A stretch of DNA of 64,000 nucleotides, taken from positions 1,600,028 through 1,664,027 of the forward strand of contig JACEVL010000495.1 in NCBI GenBank assembly GCA_020284085.1, read 5' to 3'. The notes beneath the pieces were generated by a model. The model saw only the letters and a list, made by a program, of their open reading frames with translations. It ran no database searches and was not told the origin of the DNA. Each line of letters opens with the position of its first letter. Position 1 is the stretch's first letter. This DNA comes from Aporrectodea caliginosa (taxonomy: Eukaryota; Annelida; Clitellata; Crassiclitellata; Lumbricidae). This document shows positions 11,146 to 21,464 of the stretch, in pieces. A program made the translations under genes and the position numbers.

Positions 11146-13080
11146 GTCCCACAGGGTGGTTGCGCCTATGCTTGGAAGTAGTGAACTTTTGCCCTTCAGT
11201 CAGGGAAAGACCGACCACGAGAGAGCTTCTCATTTGAGGCTATCGATCGATCCATCTCCTTGGTAGATCGCCTAGCAAAGGTCTGGTCGATCGGTAAAAT
11301 CGATCGCGCTCGATGAATTAGACTCCAAGAGTAACCTGGAGTCAGAGGCATTATTTTATTTAGAGGGGTACATGTGTCCCCGGGCGCCAGAGGAAGGGGG
11401 CGTCAAAATGAGGGTTAGAATTAATAATTTTAGTCTTGAATTTGATGCTATTCTAACTTATTTATCCCAAATAAATTCATAAGACTTAATTTTGGCGCCC
11501 CAAAATATCCAGTTATATCCTCATTAGTTACAAACTAGTTGTCAGACTGTCAGACATTATTTTGGCGCCCCTATGAGCACTAAGGGGCACCATATTCTCA
11601 TTACAAATGATATAAGATTATTAGGCTAGTCAGAATCAGAAAAGTCGTTTTCTCGTAAAGTCATGGATCGGTTTCAGCTCAAGTATATCCTTAATGTAGG
11701 CTACTAAAAGTAGCATCTGGCTTTAATATGATTATAGACAAATTATGTATAGTAATTTTCAACTTTCCTGTATGGGAAACATTTAACCGGTGGAATGAAT
11801 AGCTGCATTCATGGCCAGTGGGAGGGAGGGTGTGGTATGCAGTATGCCAACCCTGGTAGGAGAAGCATCGGTCTGAGGGTTAAGCTAGCTGGGACCGCCT
11901 TGACTCTTGAGGCCCATGGCTGCATCTATGGTCCCCAATAAGAAATATTATACTATAATTTATAGGCATCATGGAAACAGGGCGACCGTTGGTTCGAGCT
12001 GCTGCATCCTAGTGATTTGTAAATTTATTGGGCCAAGAGGTCAAAATTACAAGCTAACTTTCAATAAGAGGCAGACTGACAGTATCAGTCAGAACTCAGG
12101 CACTCAGCAGTTCAGGTAGGCCTATCTTGGATTTCAATTCTGCTGCTGTAATTTTGTTTGAATGCAAATACTTAATCACTATTTCATTAAAAATAAGTCT
12201 GTTAGTTTAGCGATACATAACATACCTAGTACAAATCAACAACGTAGTGTTTAGGCCTATATCTATTTTTCATCGACAGCAGATATGTGTCATGATATTT
12301 GTTTGATAAATAAAGTCATGTATAATTTCAATTTATCAACATCTGACCATAATATGCAGCTATACGAATACGATACACAAAATATACTGTATACACACAT
12401 AGTTCCGAGGTCGACCGCGCATCGATCGCCTACTTAACCCAGCGCGATCGATTTTCAAATCGCCTTCCATTTTCAAATGAGAAGCTCTGGACCACGATAT
12501 AGGCCCTACTTGGTCTTCACGTGGAAAATATAAATACTTTAGGAAATATATCAAATAGTGCTATTTTCTAATAATGTGACGTACAGTGTTAGTACATAGA
12601 TATTCGTTTTATTTTCTGACAGGTTGACAGACCGCAACCAGTTACAATAGAAATGTGTTAAATAATTAAATCAGTATAGGACAAAAACAAACAAAAAACA
12701 GACAGGTGTGCAGTCAGGTGAGACCTAGGGCAAGCGTTTGTAAAGTACACGTGGGATAAAGTTCTTCACATCCTTAGCAGGCAGTTCAAAGTTATGACGT
12801 CTTCGGCGGAGGTTGTATCGTCATAGTATGTATAGTACAAGTACATATAGTACTAGTAGTGTCTACTAACTTGGTTACGTTCAAATTTCATGAGTCGGTC
12901 GCTGATCAACATGGTGAATTAATGCTGTTGTATTGGTTGGTACTGCGTCGTCGGTTTCCACCTTGATCTGTACATCATGTACCGCCGTTTTTAGGCGTTC
13001 GAACTGCAAACCCCAAGACCGAGTGGTGTTACCACTGTTACGTGACACGGCGACTCACGCGCGTCGATTGGCGAGTAGGC
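11146..13080. other. intergenic, weak repeat debris
   Basis: No gene supported. TTTTGGCGCCCC recurs near 11492 and 11561. GAGCTTCTCATTTGA near 11224 reappears inverted near 12474, with ATCGATCG-rich sequence beside each, suggesting an eroded inverted-repeat element of about 1.3 kb. The TAGGCCTA octamer occurs at 12117 and 12252. Confidence 0.35.
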
Positions 13081-14074
13081 CAACAAACTCACCCTAAATC
13101 TCACTAAAACCAACTACATTATATTTAGATCCAGTAAAAAGCTTATCCCGTTCTCTGAAAATCAACTTATAATTGACGATATGATAATTCCTCAGGTTGA
13201 CTCTACTAAATTCCTTGGTGTCTTCGTCGATCAGCACTTGAAATGGAATGTACATACCCATGAAATATCTAAAAAAATTATGAAAAATATTGGTATAATA
13301 AGAAGAATTTCCCACTTACTCCCCCCTTAATTTTGAAGAACCTATACTTTGCTCTAATTCAACCTTACCTAACATATTGTAATTTCATCTGGTCCTCTAC
13401 TTACCCAGCTCATCTAACTAAATTAAAAATACTGCAAAAAAAGCAATACGAATCATAACTAAATCCTCATTCAATTCTCACACCAAATCACTTTTCTATG
13501 ATCTTAAGATTTTAAATATTGACCAAATAAGATATGTGCAAACTTGTGAATTTATGTACCAGTATGACAACAATCTCTTACCTCCTGCTTTTCTATCTTT
13601 TTTACTCCTGTCACGAAAGCTATAGCTACTAGAAGTAATCGAACTTATATGTCTACACATGCTAGAACCAACACCCGTAAATTCACAATGCAGTACCAGG
13701 GTCCTCTGACTTGGAACAACTTACCTAGGGATATTCAAGGTGTTACTAATCTATCTCACTTCAAACGACTTACTCGTACATACATACTAAATATTGCCAC
13801 ATGATCTCGTGATCCTCTGCTCACAGTCCTTACACTAGTACATGCTTAATTATCTATCCAGCCTTACATTAATATGTTTAGGCCCCTACTTAGCGGGACT
13901 CGTCCCTTCAGGTGTGCCTTTTGTTCCCAGATAATTTTCTATATAAGTTCTGTATTTACCTATACTTTTGTTTGCAGAAAATGCTTTTTCTTTACTGATT
14001 TGTTAAGTGTATTTTGTCTTGTTTTTTCCGGGATCAATAAATGAATTGAATTGAATTGAATTGAATTGAATTGA
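13081..14074 (+). mobile_element. 5'-truncated LINE copy (family A) with (TTGAA)n tail
   Basis: The plus strand encodes the C-terminal part of a non-LTR reverse transcriptase (KLTLNLTKTNYIIF, then TKFLGVFVDQHLKWN), broken by a stop at about 13328 and later frameshifts. Downstream lies a 3' UTR with CTTAGCGGGACTCGTCCCTT, an AATAAA (about 14036) and a (TTGAA)n tail at 14041-14074. The protein remnant and the 3' UTR motif match the copy on the opposite strand at 14415-16481. The clade is probably within the Jockey/CR1/L2 group. Dead on arrival and decayed. Confidence 0.85.
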
Positions 14075-14229
14075 ACAATGCATATAACAATTAACAACAA
14101 TTATAACTTGACTATTACATATCAGTGCATTGGCTAGGGAACAGGGAAGACCCAAAAGGGGCACAAGCCCCGCTTAATTAGGGTCACCCTTTTTAACAAT
14201 AATCATTTATGGCTGGTTAGTCAGTTGAA

Positions 14230-14379
14230 AGAAAGAAAGGTTCAACTCAATAATGTTCTTAACTAAATAATAACATTGCAATTTACTAAGAAGATCAATA
14301 TGTAAGAAAGAAAGGTTCAACTCAATAATGTTCTTAACTAAATAATAACATTGCAATTTACTAAGAAGATCAATATCTA
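14230..14379. repeat. 75-bp tandem duplication
   Basis: Two almost identical 75-bp copies (starting AGAAAGAAAGGTTCAACT at 14230 and 14305) in the 3' UTR region of the minus-strand LINE. They differ near the end by a G/C change. Confidence 0.9.
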
Positions 14380-14414
14380 AACAATTCGATGAAACAGTGT
14401 TAAATGAAGTATGG

Positions 14415-16481
14415 TTAATCCTTCAAGTAACTATTCCACAGCTTCTTAAATTGGGTGTATGTGGGTGCATTCCGAATACTCATCGGTACTGCATTCCAAA
14501 TTTTTGGACCACTACAACAAATTGAAAATCTACGATAATTAGTGCGTGCATATATGACATATAAACCACCAGAAGAAGATCTTGTACAATGACCATGCAT
14601 CTCTACTACCTTCGTAAAATAGTTTGAAAATGAATCAGGCAGCAAGTTATTGACAAATTTATACATGAAATTACCCAGTTGATAGCGATTTATATTTTCA
14701 AAGTTCATAATATTATATTCTCTGTATCTGTATGCCGTGTGGGCATTAAAAGGATCTCTTGCAATAATTCTAATAGCTTTTTTCTGCAGAACCAGAAGAC
14801 ATTTCAACCTAGTAGAATAGTTTGAGGCCCAGACAATATTACCATAATCAAAATAGGGATTGATTAGTGTATAATATAAATTCCTACGAATATGAATTGG
14901 GATAAGGTAAGATATTCTCGCTAGTATACCAAGGTTTCTGGAAATTTTGCCAGCAATAATATTGATATGTTCAGTCCAAGTCAGACATTCGTCAATACAT
15001 ACACCGAGAAATTTAGTGGATCGGGTTTGGGACAGGGAAATTCCATCAATTGACAACTTTGTCTGGAGATCCGGGATTCGTTTCTTCGTAGAATGGAATA
15101 GTATAAAGCAGGATTTTTTTATATTGAGTGACAGGCGATTGGTCCTAAACCACTCAGCTAGAATGTTTAATTCAGTATTAATTATTTCAACGAGTCTGGG
15201 TAAAGAATCATGTGAACAGAAAGCATTCGTATCATCAGCAAACAAAATAAGTTTAAGCACAGCAGAAGCATTGGGAAGATCATTAATATACAATAAAAAC
15301 AGTAGCGGACCGAGGTTTGAACCTTGCGGGACACCAATTTTTATCGGTTTTCTAGAAGATAGGGTCCCATTACATAGCACCTGTTGATACCTATGCTCCA
15401 AATAACTTTTAAACCATAAATGAGGTATGCCCCTAATCCCGTAATTTTCAAGTTTATCTAGTAGAATTTTATGGTCCACCGTGTCGAATGCCTTTGCTAG
15501 ATCAAGGAATATACCAATTGAATATTTATTAGTGTCTATTGCTTGAGAAATAAGGTCTTGCATGTTAATTAGAGACATATTAGTGGAATGACCTGGACGG
15601 AAACCATGCTGAAGGGGATATAATACATGCATCTTGTTTATGTAATGATTTAATCTCTCACACATTGCCTTTTCTAAGACTTTACCAAAGTATGGCAATA
15701 TAGATATTGGCCGATAATTAGACATTTCCTGTTTGTCACCTTGTTTAAAAATTGGTGTTATTTTTGCAATTTTTAGATTGGGAGGAACAACACCTGTATT
15801 GAAGGAGCAGTTGATGATATCTGAAAGAATATTTGCAACACAGCCAATAGTACTCTTAGCCACTAACGGGTCTATTTCGTCGGGACCCATACTGCGAGTA
15901 TATTTCATAGATCCAGCTATACTAACAATTTCATGAGAGGTAGTTGGAACTATTGCAAAAGATCCAGGAAGTGGGGGGTTCATGAATTCTTCAACAGTTT
16001 TAGTGCCTAAGGGTATTTTATCTGCAAGGGTTTGCCCAATTCCAGCAAAGAAACCATTAAATGCATGTGCAATTCTTGTTGGTTCATCAGTTTCTACTCC
16101 ATTGATTTTTAAAGTGTCAATAGTAGTGCGCTTAGGTTGGCCACTAATTAATGATTTTATGACACCCCAGGTTCTTTTTAGATTCTGAGTGTATTTAAGA
16201 AATTCCTCTTCATAGTATATCCTTTCTGCATTTATCCTAATCTGTTTAAACTTATTACGATACATTTTATATTTGACCTTATTGCTAATCGTAGGTGACT
16301 TGATATATTTTAAATATAATTTATCCTTTTTTTTGCACGATTTAAGGAGCCCTCTAGTCATCCAGGGCTTTCTGGGAGTGTCTTTATGGGGCTGGCTGCA
16401 TGCTACAAAGAAAACTTTATCATAATGCTTTCTATATATTGAAATAAACACGTCATATGCAAGGACAGACATTGTTCTCAA
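14415..16481 (-). mobile_element. LINE reverse transcriptase ORF (family A), RT domain intact
   Basis: A 688-codon open frame on the minus strand. It begins in the linker between endonuclease and RT (KPWMTRGLLKSCKKKDKLY) and contains RT motifs in order: NYRPISILPYFGKVLE, FLDLAKAFDTVDH, GVPQGSNLGPLLFLLYINDL and the catalytic FADD at about residues 414-417, then a thumb and C-terminal region ending near KIWNAVPMSIRN. The endonuclease domain is absent, so the copy is 5'-truncated at about 16490. Its 3' UTR reaches about 14080, carrying AAGCGGGGCTTGTGCCCC. It lies tail to tail with the copy at 13081-14074. The long frame suggests a fairly young insertion. Confidence 0.92.
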
Positions 16482-16511
16482 ATAGTAGCAGAAAAGTTAG
16501 TAAATAATAAA

Positions 16512-17455
16512 CAGTGATGGGCAAAATACTTTTCAAAAGTATTTTGAAAATACAAAATAAAATACTTTTCAAAAGTATGTTGAAAATACTTTTCAAAATA
16601 TTTTTCAAAAGTATTTTGAAAATACAAAATAAAATAGTATTTTGAAAATACTTTTGTGAAATCAACATTTCCTATTTTTATTGCTACGCAATAGTGTACG
16701 TGTACTGTAGTGCTACATCGTATTAGTGTACTCAGTACTTGACAATGATCCATAGTTTCCAGTGACTCGAAGCATTGATATAATTGTACTCGCAATTAGT
16801 AACTTCTATTGTACCGGTCAGCCGGTGTCTAATGCACAGCCATCAACCGTTCATAAGACGCTCAATTTGTTTAAGTTGCTATGGAGTGCCAAGTAGCAGA
16901 ATTTCTGTCTTCGGTGGACTAAGGAGGAGTTTATTGGCCGCCATCCAAGACTGTACATCATCAAAGACAGCAGACAACAGCCACAAAGATGAGTCACATG
17001 ACAGACTGTCAAATGAAATGTAGATGTGAGTATCATCAGCATAGAAATGATATCCCAGCAAATGATTATTTCCATCCAGCAATATTCTTAGTGGTGTGGT
17101 GTATAATGTAAAGATAAGAGGACCAAGCAGAGAACTCTGATATAGCCTATATCCTGATACAACAAACTCACAAGTAGTTGGTGACCAGAAGATTATTAAT
17201 TGAAGTCTTAAGCCTATAACATTAAAATAATAATTTTGGCAGAAGATTTGTAAAATTTATTTCTGTAAAAGTACTTTGGAAAAGTATTTTGGAAAAGTAT
17301 TTTGAATTGTCCAAAATACTTTTTAAAACTATTTGAAAATACTTTTGCAAAATACTTTTCAAAACTATTTTGAAAATACAAAATAAAGTAGTAGGCCTAT
17401 TTTCTATTTTGAAAATAGACAAGTTATTTTCAAAATAGAATTGTGCCCATCACTG
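16512..17455. mobile_element. 944-bp hAT element carrying a LINE fragment, perfect TSD
   Basis: Terminal inverted repeats CAGTGATGGGCA are flanked by perfect 8-bp duplications ATAATAAA (16504-16511, 17456-17463). Subterminal regions are arrays of AAAATACTTTTCAAAAGTAT units. The ends differ by one base from those of the element at 8692-9633, and the lengths differ by 2 bp, so the two appear related. The interior is not transposase: it holds a reverse transcriptase piece. Confidence 0.92.
16870..17150 (-). mobile_element. LINE RT palm fragment inside the hAT element
   Basis: The minus strand encodes GYHFYADDTHIYISF followed by WMAANKLLLSPPKTEILLLG, the catalytic motif and following region of a CR1/L2-group reverse transcriptase different from family A. 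The fragment is bounded on both sides by hAT subterminal repeats, so it was captured by, or inserted into, the hAT element. Confidence 0.8.
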
Positions 17456-17599
17456 ATAATAAACTAAAAAAACACTATGGCTTAGCTGTACAGCATCCTA
17501 GCCAGGAAACCGCTCTTGGCGAGGGAATCAAAATCTAGAAAGGTCACGTACGGTTAGCCTATGTGAGTGTGGGCGCAGATCGTGACCAGTATATCAGAG

Positions 17600-17960
17600 G
17601 TAGTAGGTATACTGAAGGATATGCCCAGGATTATTTAAGATATTTCTAAAAAGGTCTTGGTCGGCTGTTTTACAGAGTTCCTCAACAGTATAGGGAAAGA
17701 TTTTGGTAGGAAGCCAAAGCGTACCAGCTTACGGACCACAGCACTTAGAGAGTCACGTTCCTGTTTGCTGGCAAAGCCCCACCACACTTGGGAACAATAG
17801 CATGCGGTTAACAGTGGTGGACCGGACCACATCATAAAGCCTGACTCCCGAGAGCCCATGCGAGATCAAAATGCGATGGGCGTGGAGAGATTGCTTGGCC
17901 CGTACACAAATCCTTTGGATATTGTTGCGAAATTCATAATTGCCTCTGTGATAATTGTGT
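17600..17960 (-). mobile_element. LINE RT C-terminal fragment
   Basis: The minus strand reads through LLTACYCSQVWWGFASKQ and then ERDSLSAVVRKLVRFGFLP, a pattern typical of the region after the RT thumb in non-LTR elements. The upstream frame (HAHRILISHGLSGVRLYDVV) continues in a shifted frame, so the remnant carries a frameshift. Confidence 0.65.
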
Positions 17961-18014
17961 TGGTGCAGTTTTAGACCGACACCTGTTGATTTGCCTTGAT
18001 ATATTGCCTGTATT

Positions 18015-18235
18015 GACACCGAGAGAGCTGCACACTGCACCGGTGCCATTTTAAGATGCTCCCTGTGGTAAATATGTAGCACCAGTCGGTAAAACTGCTC
18101 CGGTGCCATAAGATTGCCCCGGTGCCATTTTAGGCATAGCACCGGTTGGTAAGATTGCTCCGGTGCCCTTTTGAGATATTGCACCGGTGCCATTTCTAGT
18201 TGCACCCCATGGAAAAGGTGTTGGGGCACCAGGGT
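18015..18235. repeat. GCACCGGTGCC-rich degenerate repeat cluster
   Basis: The palindromic core GCACCGGTGC and variants (GCTCCGGTGCC, GCACCGGTTGG) recur about eight times in 220 bp, spaced at roughly 25-35 bp. Function unknown. Confidence 0.6.
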
Positions 18236-18584
18236 TTTCGGCACCCCTGATAGGTATATAAGGCAGGTGGTTGGCCATGGAAAATTATAAATTCAAAAAG
18301 TAATAGCAACCAAAAGTTGCCTAATGGTATGGGGTCAAGAAATGTGGAAAAAGTTTTTAAAAATATTAATGTCTTCCGCCCCCACCAGAGGGCCAAAGTT
18401 ACGAAAAATAGCATTTTTTCGAGAAAATTACAGGTTTCCTTGTAATATTTTTAAATTGAAAACTAATTAATTTTCATTCAATATACTGTTGGATAGAGCT
18501 TTCAAAACTGAATAAAACTATATATTAATTTTCAGAATATGCCCATATTTGTAGAAGTTATTAACTTTTTACCATTTCCCCTGG

Positions 18585-18602
18585 TTCGCGACATGTCGCG
18601 AA
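18585..18602. repeat. 18-bp perfect palindrome TTCGCGACATGTCGCGAA
   Basis: A perfect, CpG-rich palindrome just outside the large inverted repeat. It may be part of a transposon end; no partner was found. Confidence 0.7.
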
Positions 18603-19097
18603 GTCTGAAAACGGTTAAACACTAATAACTTTTTTATCCTTCGAGATATTTAAACCCATAGTATGTCATTCGATTCAGCTCTGAACCGCCGTTCTAACGG
18701 TACATTGTGATGCGGGATTGTTAACAGTACACATTTGTTTTATATTTTTTACAGTTTTAGTATAGTATTTTTGCAATTTTTCATTGATTCTGTTGTCATT
18801 TCAGCTGAATGCGCACTTTATCCGATAAATTGAGCTCTAGGAACATTCCATTTTGATCGGGAATAATTGCGAAATGTCGAAGTATAAAAGCTACATTGCC
18901 TACTCCTTCTTAAACATTGTTTTCGAAGTTCGGACACAGTCAGGAACTACGGCAGACTGTTCTACCCCATATGAGAAATGTTTCTCTGTTGAACTGGTCC
19001 ACTACCTTGATTTTCACTCTCTAATGCCTCCACTTCAGTCTGGATTTAGGAAATTCCACTCGACGGAATCTCATATGGTGAGTCTTCTAGCAGATAT

Positions 19098-20167
19098 GTC
19101 GCGTCCTGCCCTTCCTCTGAGGTGCAGTAGCGCTGCTGTAGAGGGACATCCGGTCTTGAGCTTACAAGATCTGAACCTGACACAGAGCTGGGCTTTGCTA
19201 CTAGGGACCTAGTCTTAATTACTGCAGGCAATGCATAGGACTTTGGCGCCTTTGACATTAATCTAGCGCTGCGACGGGGCAGGGCGGCATCAGTCAGTTT
19301 GGCGGGCGCGCCAACTACCAGATCTGAGCGGGAACCAGGTACCAGGCCGTGAACATTGTCCGCGCCTTCTTCTGAAGGCTTTGCCAAGGGAAACAACCCT
19401 GCTGGATTCGAACCCTCTACAGCAAGTATTTCATTAGCATTTAACTGCCGCTCAGACTGTAGGTAGCGTACAAGATGATCCAACTGACTAGCCTGCTCTA
19501 CTTGGCGCTCTATCAATTGTCTTAGTACGACGCCTAAATCAAATGGATCAGACATCATTAATTTCAGGTGTATTCTTGCAAGATTCGAATTGAAAGATCA
19601 ATTACATACGATAATCAGTTCACATGTATCATTTACAGGCACTCGGTCTGTTAAACTAAAGTTATAAGTTCGAAACCTAAGTATAATAATCACCGATAAA
19701 TCTTTAGTCAACGACAGGAACTAAAAATAGCCAACGCATGACTCAACACGCAATAAAACACACATTACCGCTTACACATTCACGCAGTACTAACCCTGCA
19801 TACAAAGAAGCGAAGAAGAGATCGACTACGACCAGGCGTTCAACCCTCAACCTTCTCACGTCAGGGCACACAGCCAAAACCACCAGTCGATCAGCTACGA
19901 CAGTCGACGTGTTGTGTCACCAACGTACTCAGCGCGAATCCCACGCACAGCTCAGCGCGTCAGGCTTTATAGCAATCACGTACGCGGGAGCATTTAGCGC
20001 CAATATCAACAAATCACAGCTCAGCGCGCGGATGCAGAAACCAATTGCAGCGCTGCGCAAGGGCGTTTACCACAGAGCATCAATAATAATAGAATCACCA
20101 CAACTGCAGGTGACCGGTAGAGTGCAGGTGATGCGCACCTAGCGAACCACAAGGGTTAGTTCGCAAC
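19098..20167 (-). mobile_element. 1,070-bp insertion with 6-bp TSD and a gag-like partial ORF
   Basis: AGATAT flanks the insert on both sides (19092-19097, 20168-20173), and the uninterrupted target is preserved in the right arm of the inverted repeat, so the boundaries are firm. Read on the minus strand it starts GTTGCGAACT and ends AGGACGCGAC, an imperfect inverted terminus (7 of 10). A promoter-like GCTATAAAG lies at about 19965. From 19558 an open frame begins MMSDPFDLGVVLRQLIERQ, with a helical Gln/Leu-rich start and a basic Ser/Ala/Pro-rich tail, and is cut by the element end. This resembles the 5' leader and start of a retroelement gag gene, but no family is recognised and no RT or integrase is present. 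Confidence 0.7.
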
Positions 20168-20322
20168 AGATATATTTCATGATGTGGACCGTAGCCATAT
20201 CATTCTACTCTCCCTTTATGACATTAGTGCCGCTTTTGACACTGTTGATCATACCATCCTCTTAGACCTGCTGTCTAGTTAGTCTGGGATGGTTGACTCT
20301 GCTCTTCTTTGGTTGCATTTGT

Positions 20323-20973
20323 TCCTCACGGTTCGCACTGTTTCTGTAATTTTCGGTCCTACCCGCTCTCTCTGAGTCCACGTCACTTATGGCTTACCTC
20401 AGGGCTCTGTCTGTGTTCCCCTTCTGTTTATTTTGTAAACCTCGGATCTAGCTAGGGTTCTTGGTCCACTCAATGTCCTCTTCCACCAATATGCTAATGA
20501 CACGTGATCTTGGATTAATTCTCGATCCTGTCCTCTCTCTGTCACGATCTTAAGGTCTATTGTACTTCAGTTTATGCTCTCCATGGCCTTTGCTCCCTTC
20601 GGTCTTCGGCCTGTGGCCACTTGGCTGTCCCTGGAATGCGTACCTCTATGGCCCAGTCTAGGCGTCTCGCTTCTGTTGGCCCTCCAACTGGAACTGACTG
20701 CCGCAGTCCCTTAGGGCTGACTTCCTTTCTGTTTCCTCTGACCAGTTCCTCAAGCGCCTGAAACTTCTCTTTCTGTCAGTGAAGATACTTCCTGGGTTGG
20801 GAGAGCCTCTGATTTTAAGTGGCGCTTAAGTAGAAACATGATGTACTGGGTCTTGTCTTGGTTTAGACAAAGACGATTAGCGGATAACCCTCGATCAAGA
20901 GCAGCTGAAACCTCTAGAACGCGTTCAACCATAGCAGCGGCTGCGACGGCAGGGCCATGAAGGTAAAGAATGA
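20323..20973. mobile_element. decayed LINE RT pieces in the palindrome spacer
   Basis: The plus strand at about 20330-20500 retains a GLPQGSVCVPLLFIL-like motif with stops. The minus strand at 20750-20975 retains the following RT region (GLSANRLCLNQDKTQYIMF). Both appear to derive from the LINE represented in the arms. Confidence 0.6.
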
Positions 20974-21464
20974 ATGGAACCAAGAAGAGCAGAGTCGACA
21001 ATCTCAAACGACCTAAACAGCAAGTCTAAGTGGATGGTGTGATCAACAGTGTCAAAAGCGACACTAATGTCATAAAGGGAGAGTAGAATGATATGGCTAC
21101 GGTCCACATCATGAAATATATCTGCTAGAAGACTCACCATATGAGATTCCACTGAGTGGGATTTACTAAATCCAGACTGAAGTGGAGGCATTAGAGAGTG
21201 AAAATCAAGGTAGTGGACCAGTTCAACAGAGAAACATTTCTCATATGGGGGTAGAACAGTCTGCCGTAGTTCCTGACTGTGTCCGAACTTCGAAAACAAT
21301 GTTTAAGAAGGAGTAGGCAATGTAGCTTTTATACTTCGACATTTCGCAATTATTCCCGATCAAAATGGAATGTTCCTAGAGCTCAATTTATCGGATAAAG
21401 TGCGCATTCAGCTGAAATGACAACAGAATCAATGAAAAATTGCAAAAAATACTATACTAGGGTG

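Larger units (their letters stand above)
18758..21464. repeat. 2.7-kb inverted repeat of a LINE-bearing segment
   Basis: The right arm (about 20974-21464) is the inverted copy of a left arm that is now split into 18758-19097 and 20168-about 20322. Arms are about 490 bp with few differences, mostly transitions. Each arm includes TTCATTGATTCTGTTGTCAT non-coding sequence followed by LINE reverse transcriptase codons (for example SGFRKFHSTESHMVSLLAD). The spacer (20323-20973) contains two decayed RT pieces, one per strand. The arms can pair to form a large stem. Confidence 0.88.

Noticed and set aside
14947..16188. Plus-strand frames at 14947-15387, 15733-15936 and 15982-16188.
   Set aside because: Antisense shadows of the LINE reverse transcriptase on the minus strand.
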